Positions 1 through 5,007 of a stretch of 5,007 bases of DNA are shown here, piece after piece. The DNA comes from an uncultured Clostridia bacterium (GTDB taxonomy: Bacteria > Bacillota > Clostridia > Oscillospirales > Oscillospiraceae), in NCBI GenBank assembly GCA_945910975.1, contig CAMDZY010000130.1, positions 1-5,007 on the forward strand. Direction: 5' to 3'. The notes beneath the pieces are model-generated. The model worked only from the letters and a program-made list of their open reading frames with translations. It ran no database searches and was not told the DNA's origin. The stretch's first letter is position 1. Each line of letters starts with the position of its first letter. The translations under genes were made by a program, and so were the position numbers.

Positions 1-2528
<2,528 letters not shown>

Positions 2529-2538
2529 AAATATGCAA

Positions 2539-2576
2539 AAATTGGCGGTTCTCTGTTACGGGAGAACCGCCAATTT
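2539..2576. terminator. Strong stem-loop after rpoC, possible bidirectional terminator
   Basis: A perfect 15-bp inverted repeat, left arm 2539-2553 and right arm 2562-2576, encloses an 8-base loop (TGTTACGG). It begins 10 bases after the rpoC stop, where an intrinsic terminator is expected. The stem has a GC-rich core (GGCGGTTCTC) and an A/T base. On the plus strand the stem is followed by only three T and then GACACA, a poor U-tract. On the minus strand the stem is followed by CCAATTTTTGC and a second T5 run, a much better U-tract. I infer that it stops or attenuates rpoC transcription and more efficiently stops antisense transcription. The structure is certain; the direction and efficiency of termination are not. 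Confidence 0.75.
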
Positions 2577-2619
2577 GACACAAGCGACCATTCACAAGCG
2601 TTCGCGGATTTTCCCCCGC

Positions 2620-2648
2620 GCATAGATTGACCTCTTGTCCCATATATT
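2620..2648 (+). promoter_or_regulatory. Possible sporulation sigma (SigE-like) promoter
   Basis: GCATAGA (2620-2626) and CATATATT (2641-2648) are 14 bases apart. As I recall the Bacillus SigE consensus (KMATATT, 14-15 bases, CATACAHT), this matches 5 of 7 and 7 of 8 positions. spoVB in B. subtilis is known to be SigE-dependent, which raises the prior. The predicted start would fall near 2655, giving a very short leader beginning at the Shine-Dalgarno sequence and lacking the left arm of the inverted repeat. A second SigE -10 lookalike (CATAGATT, 2621-2628) has no convincing -35. These motifs are short and AT-rich, so chance is a real alternative. Confidence 0.25.
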
Positions 2649-2661
2649 GGTGACAAGAGGT
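2630..2661 (+). promoter_or_regulatory. Inverted repeat covering the flippase ribosome binding site
   Basis: ACCTCTTGTC (2630-2639) and GACAAGAGGT (2652-2661) are perfect reverse complements of 10 bp separated by 12 bases. Inside, CCA (2640-2642) can pair with TGG (2648-2650) around a TATAT loop, giving 13 bp with a single bulged T at 2651. The right arm contains AAGAGGTG, the Shine-Dalgarno sequence of the flippase gene, whose ATG at 2669 is 8 bases past the GAGG. In an RNA containing both arms the ribosome binding site would be paired. It could be a translational control hairpin or, read as DNA, an operator. Which one cannot be settled from sequence. Confidence 0.6.
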
Positions 2662-2668
2662 GATGAAT

Positions 2669-4189
2669 ATGAAGCAAACCTCCATCATGCGCGGCGCGCT
2701 GCTGCTGACGGGAGGAAGCCTGTTTCTGCGGCTTTGCTCGATGGTGTTTCAGGTGTATCTCTCGCGCGAGGTCGGTGCGGCGGGCTTGGGCTTGCTGCAA
2801 CTGATTTCCAGCGTGGGCGTGCTGGCGATGGCGTTGGGCTGCTCCGGTGTCCGCGTGGCGGCAATGTATTTGCCGGCCGAGGAATACGGCCTGCGGCGAT
2901 CTTACGGAATCCGCCGCGCAGTGAATTGCTGCCTGGTATACGGCCTGTGCGTGAGTACGGCGGCGGCAATTTTGCTGTATGCTTGCTCGGATTGGCTGGC
3001 GCTGCATTGGCTTGGCGATTTGCGCGCAGCGCCCAGTTTAAAAATTATGGCGGCATTTTTGCCGTTTACGTGCCTGTGTGCGGTCATGTCCGGCTATTTC
3101 ACCGCCTGCGCGAAAATCCGGCAGCTGGTGGGGATCGAGATCGCGGAGCGGTTGGTGTCCTTGCTTGCAACCATCGTGCTGCTGCGCACCTGGGCGCGGG
3201 GGAGCATCGTCCGCGCCTGCTGTGCGATCATCGGCGGCAGCTCGATTGGCAGCGTGTTCGACTTTGCCATGATGTATGCAATTTATCTCAAAGAACAGCG
3301 GCAATATCCGGCCGTCGAACAGCCCTTACATATGCCATCGCGCCTGCTTAAATTGTGCGTGCCGCTTGCGCTCAATGACTATTTGCGCTCCGGACTGTCC
3401 ACGGCGGAGCAATTTTTAATTCCCTACGGCCTGTCGCACGCCGGGCAGAGCTATGAAGCGGCGATGTCCGCCTACGGCACCATTCACGGCATGGTTTTCC
3501 CACTGTTGATGTTCCCGGCAGTGATATTGTATTCCGTGTCGGATTTGTTGGTACCGGAGCTGTCGCGCTGTCGGGCGGCCAATAACCGCCTTCGGATTCA
3601 TGCGCTGACCAAGCGATGCATACAGATGGGGACGGTTTTTGCGGCGCTGGTGGCGGGGGTGTGTTATACCTGCGCCATGCCGCTTGGGCAGGTGGTGTAC
3701 CACAGCGAAGCGGCGGGACACTATCTCATGCTGTTTGCGCCGATGGTGCTGATGCTGTATTTGGACGCCATTGTGGACGGTACGCTCAAGGGATTGGCGC
3801 AGCAGCTTTATACCGTCCGCTATAATACAATTACCTCGCTTCTGGATGTGCTTTTGCTCGTCCTTTTGCTGCCGAAACTTGGCATCGCGGGGTATTATTT
3901 CAGCTTTGCATTGACGCATCTGCTCAATTTCTGCCTGAGCATCGGCAGACTGTGCAAGGTTACAGACTATAAAATTCCGCTGTCCTATTGGCTCCGGGTA
4001 GGCGGCTGCGTGGCGGCCGCAGTGCTGGTCTGCCGAATGCTGCCCGCGCCGGAAAGCTCCTTGTGGCTGCTGCTGGGGCAGGGTGGATGCTTTTTTGCCG
4101 TCAGCCTGGGGCTGCTTTTGCTGACCGATACCCTGCACATGGCAGACCTGCGTTGGTTGAGATGGGGATTGACGGCCACCGAAAAATAA
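2669..4189 (+). CDS. spoVB: SpoVB-like oligosaccharide flippase, MATE/MOP superfamily
   Basis: A 506-residue integral membrane protein with about 14 hydrophobic segments (roughly residues 9-30, 42-66, 84-105, 126-147, 158-174, 183-206, 228-253, 273-295, 318-337, 351-368, 388-402, 405-425, 441-458, 464-486). That count and length fit the SpoVB/MurJ/Wzx flippases, which move undecaprenyl-linked sugars across the cytoplasmic membrane. The N-terminus (MRGALLLTGGSLFLRL, then VYLSREVGAAGLGLLQL and GCSGVRVAAMYL) follows the SpoVB pattern; in Bacillus that protein is needed for spore cortex formation. The start at 2669 is chosen because AAGAGG lies 8 bases upstream; the in-frame GTG at 2660 and ATG at 2663 overlap that ribosome binding site. 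It carries 21 cysteines, mostly in or near membrane segments. It is probably co-transcribed with the glycosylase gene 18 bases downstream. The family is confident; true SpoVB rather than another Wzx/MurJ-type paralogue is inferred. Confidence 0.85.
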   Translation: MKQTSIMRGALLLTGGSLFLRLCSMVFQVYLSREVGAAGLGLLQLISSVGVLAMALGCSGVRVAAMYLPAEEYGLRRSYGIRRAVNCCLVYGLCVSTAAAILLYACSDWLALHWLGDLRAAPSLKIMAAFLPFTCLCAVMSGYFTACAKIRQLVGIEIAERLVSLLATIVLLRTWARGSIVRACCAIIGGSSIGSVFDFAMMYAIYLKEQRQYPAVEQPLHMPSRLLKLCVPLALNDYLRSGLSTAEQFLIPYGLSHAGQSYEAAMSAYGTIHGMVFPLLMFPAVILYSVSDLLVPELSRCRAANNRLRIHALTKRCIQMGTVFAALVAGVCYTCAMPLGQVVYHSEAAGHYLMLFAPMVLMLYLDAIVDGTLKGLAQQLYTVRYNTITSLLDVLLLVLLLPKLGIAGYYFSFALTHLLNFCLSIGRLCKVTDYKIPLSYWLRVGGCVAAAVLVCRMLPAPESSLWLLLGQGGCFFAVSLGLLLLTDTLHMADLRWLRWGLTATEK

Positions 4190-4194
4190 ATCAT

Positions 4195-4198
4195 GGAG
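4195..4198 (+). promoter_or_regulatory. Ribosome binding site that decides the glycosylase start
   Basis: GGAG sits 9 bases before the ATG at 4208. The alternative in-frame ATG at 4193 overlaps this motif and is preceded by an A-rich stretch without a Shine-Dalgarno sequence, so 4208 is preferred. The five extra residues (MEIDT) that the upstream start would add are not part of any motif. Confidence 0.65.
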
Positions 4199-4207
4199 AT
4201 CGATACA

Positions 4208-4705
4208 ATGAACGAAAAAACACCGCAACGAATCCTCCACCCGATTCCGCCCCTGTATTGTGCCGACTCGCGGACGCTGATTCTCGGCTCGTTTCCGTCC
4301 GTCAAATCCAGACAGGGACAATTTTTTTACCACCACCCGCAAAATCGCTTCTGGCGTGTGATTGCAGCCGTGACCCAATCGCCGGTTCCGCAGATGATAG
4401 AAGAAAAGAAGCAGCTGATTTTGTGCAACGGACTTGCCCTGTGGGACAGCATCGGCAGCTGTGAGATCATCGGCTCACAGGACAGCAGCATTCGCAATGT
4501 TGTGCCGAACGATGTGGGGGAAATTCTACGCCGATCCGACATTTGCAGAATTTTCTGCAACGGCGCCACGGCACACCGCTATTATCAAGTTTATATCCAG
4601 CCAAAAACCGGCATCGAAGCCGTCAAGCTGCCCTCGACCAGTCCTGCCAACGCCGCGTGGTCGTTTGAGCGTCTGGTGGAAGCGTGGCGCGTGATTTTGC
4701 CCTAA
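4208..4705 (+). CDS. DNA-deoxyinosine glycosylase (uracil-DNA glycosylase superfamily, family 6 type)
   Basis: A 165-residue cytosolic enzyme predicted to cut the N-glycosidic bond of hypoxanthine (deaminated adenine) in DNA, starting base excision repair. Motif 1 is LILGSFPS (residues 24-31). It is followed by FFYHHPQNRFW (39-49), where the Asn is the likely catalytic residue of this family, replacing the Asp of classical uracil glycosylases. Next come GLALWDSIGSCEIIGSQDSSI (75-95) and PND (100-102). Motif 2 is LPSTSPANAAW (141-151), near the C-terminus as expected. All of these are intact and the length is normal. An alternative start at 4193 would give 170 residues. The gene follows the flippase by 18 bases, so it probably shares its transcript, though no functional tie is evident. 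Its TAA overlaps the stop of the convergent HAD gene. Family assignment is from remembered conserved motifs; substrate preference (hypoxanthine versus uracil) is inferred. Confidence 0.88.
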   Translation: MNEKTPQRILHPIPPLYCADSRTLILGSFPSVKSRQGQFFYHHPQNRFWRVIAAVTQSPVPQMIEEKKQLILCNGLALWDSIGSCEIIGSQDSSIRNVVPNDVGEILRRSDICRIFCNGATAHRYYQVYIQPKTGIEAVKLPSTSPANAAWSFERLVEAWRVILP

Positions 4706-5007
4706 CCTGCTGCACACTGTGCGATCCGGTTGCGAAGTTCCGGGAAGCTGCCGTGTGGATAGCGGGAAATTTCTTCATTTTTTCGGTTGATCAGGCAGTC
4801 CGTCAGCAAAAAAACCTGCATCCTAAGCTGAGCAGCAACCATATCCTCGTCCACATCGTTGCCGACCATCATACACTCGGCCGGATCGATGGCAAGCGTG
4901 TGCAGAATTTCCCGATAATAGTCGGGATTCGGCTTGCAGTAGCGGGAATTTTCGTAGGTCGTGTAATACGCAAAATTTTCCGGCTCCAGACCCGCCCAGC
5001 GCATACG
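4702..5007 (-). CDS. HAD-superfamily hydrolase (C-terminal part, 5' end outside window)
   Basis: This is the last 101 codons of a minus-strand gene that continues past the right edge; the Met codon at 5004-5002 is internal, since the frame stays open (CGT at 5007-5005) and the Asp nucleophile motif must lie upstream. Visible HAD features are motif III (YCKPNPDYY, with the conserved Lys) and motif IV (MMVGNDVDEDM, with the acidic residues that bind Mg). Motifs I and II and the cap domain are outside the window. The motif IV pattern followed by AAQLRMQVFLLTD fits subfamily I phosphatases acting on small phosphorylated metabolites; the substrate cannot be told. The preceding TTYENSRYCKP block resembles a group of clostridial HAD proteins as I remember them. 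It converges on the glycosylase gene and ends with TAG inside the shared CTAA. Confidence 0.9.
   Translation of the reverse strand, partial: RMRWAGLEPENFAYYTTYENSRYCKPNPDYYREILHTLAIDPAECMMVGNDVDEDMVAAQLRMQVFLLTDCLINRKNEEISRYPHGSFPELRNRIAQCAAG

Noticed and set aside
2579..2600. Direct repeat CACAAGCG at 2579-2586 and 2593-2600
   Set aside because: Only 8 bases, two copies, no further copies in the gap; compatible with chance. It could be half of an operator, but nothing supports that.
2575..2603. Perfect TTGACA (2575-2580) as the -35 of a vegetative promoter
   Set aside because: At 16-19 bases downstream the sequence is GC-rich (GCGTTCG) with no -10 resemblance, and the hexamer overlaps the terminator arm.
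2603..2620. Small hairpin CGCGG/CCGCG with an 8-base loop
   Set aside because: A 5-bp stem without a U-tract is too weak and too common in GC-rich DNA to call.
2635..3351. A 238-codon plus-strand open frame overlapping the start of the flippase gene in another frame
   Set aside because: The product is an Arg/Gly/Ala-rich string with no domain pattern. The overlapping frame encodes an unmistakable 14-helix membrane protein.
4322..4328. T7 run within the glycosylase gene as a terminator tail
   Set aside because: No stable GC-rich stem directly precedes it on the plus strand; it encodes Phe codons of the conserved FFYHHP segment.
3416..4378. A 320-codon open frame on the minus strand, opposite the flippase and the start of the glycosylase gene
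   Set aside because: Its product is rich in Gln, His and Arg, has no recognisable motif, and spans the boundary between two clear plus-strand genes. It is a composition shadow of leucine-rich coding DNA.
4704..4731. Interrupted hairpin (AACC/GGTT and GCAC/GTGC) at the convergent gene ends as a shared terminator
   Set aside because: Two 4-bp stems separated by unequal internal loops and no U-tract on either strand; not a credible intrinsic terminator.

Overview
The window looks like chromosomal core DNA of a moderately GC-rich Bacillota, most likely a Clostridia member of the Oscillospiraceae/Ruminococcaceae type. This rests on three things: an RNA polymerase beta' subunit without the large trigger-loop insertion of Proteobacteria, a SpoVB-type flippase, and a family 6 type deoxyinosine glycosylase that closely resembles clostridial proteins as I remember them. 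The taxonomic call is inference; no database was searched.

Layout. Bases 1-2528 (+) hold the last 841 codons of rpoC, including the catalytic aspartate motif, bridge helix, trigger loop and C-terminal zinc site. A 140-base gap follows. It contains a perfect 15-bp stem-loop just after the rpoC stop, then a 10-bp perfect inverted repeat whose right arm contains the Shine-Dalgarno sequence of the next gene. Bases 2669-4189 (+) encode a 14-helix SpoVB-like lipid-linked oligosaccharide flippase. Eighteen bases later, 4208-4705 (+) encode a DNA-deoxyinosine glycosylase. It ends tail to tail, in a 4-base overlap, with a minus-strand HAD-family phosphatase (4702-5007) that runs off the right edge.

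How the parts relate. The flippase and glycosylase genes are close enough to be one transcription unit, but their functions (envelope or spore-cortex precursor export; repair of deaminated adenine in DNA) have no obvious link. The polymerase gene is separated from them by the stem-loop, although that hairpin has a better U-tract on the minus strand than on the plus strand. The most interesting non-coding element is the palindrome over the flippase ribosome binding site. It could hide the site in read-through RNA from rpoC, act as an operator, or overlap a sporulation-type promoter. I see no mobile element, CRISPR array, tRNA, rRNA, toxin-antitoxin or defence system, and no clearly novel multi-gene system.
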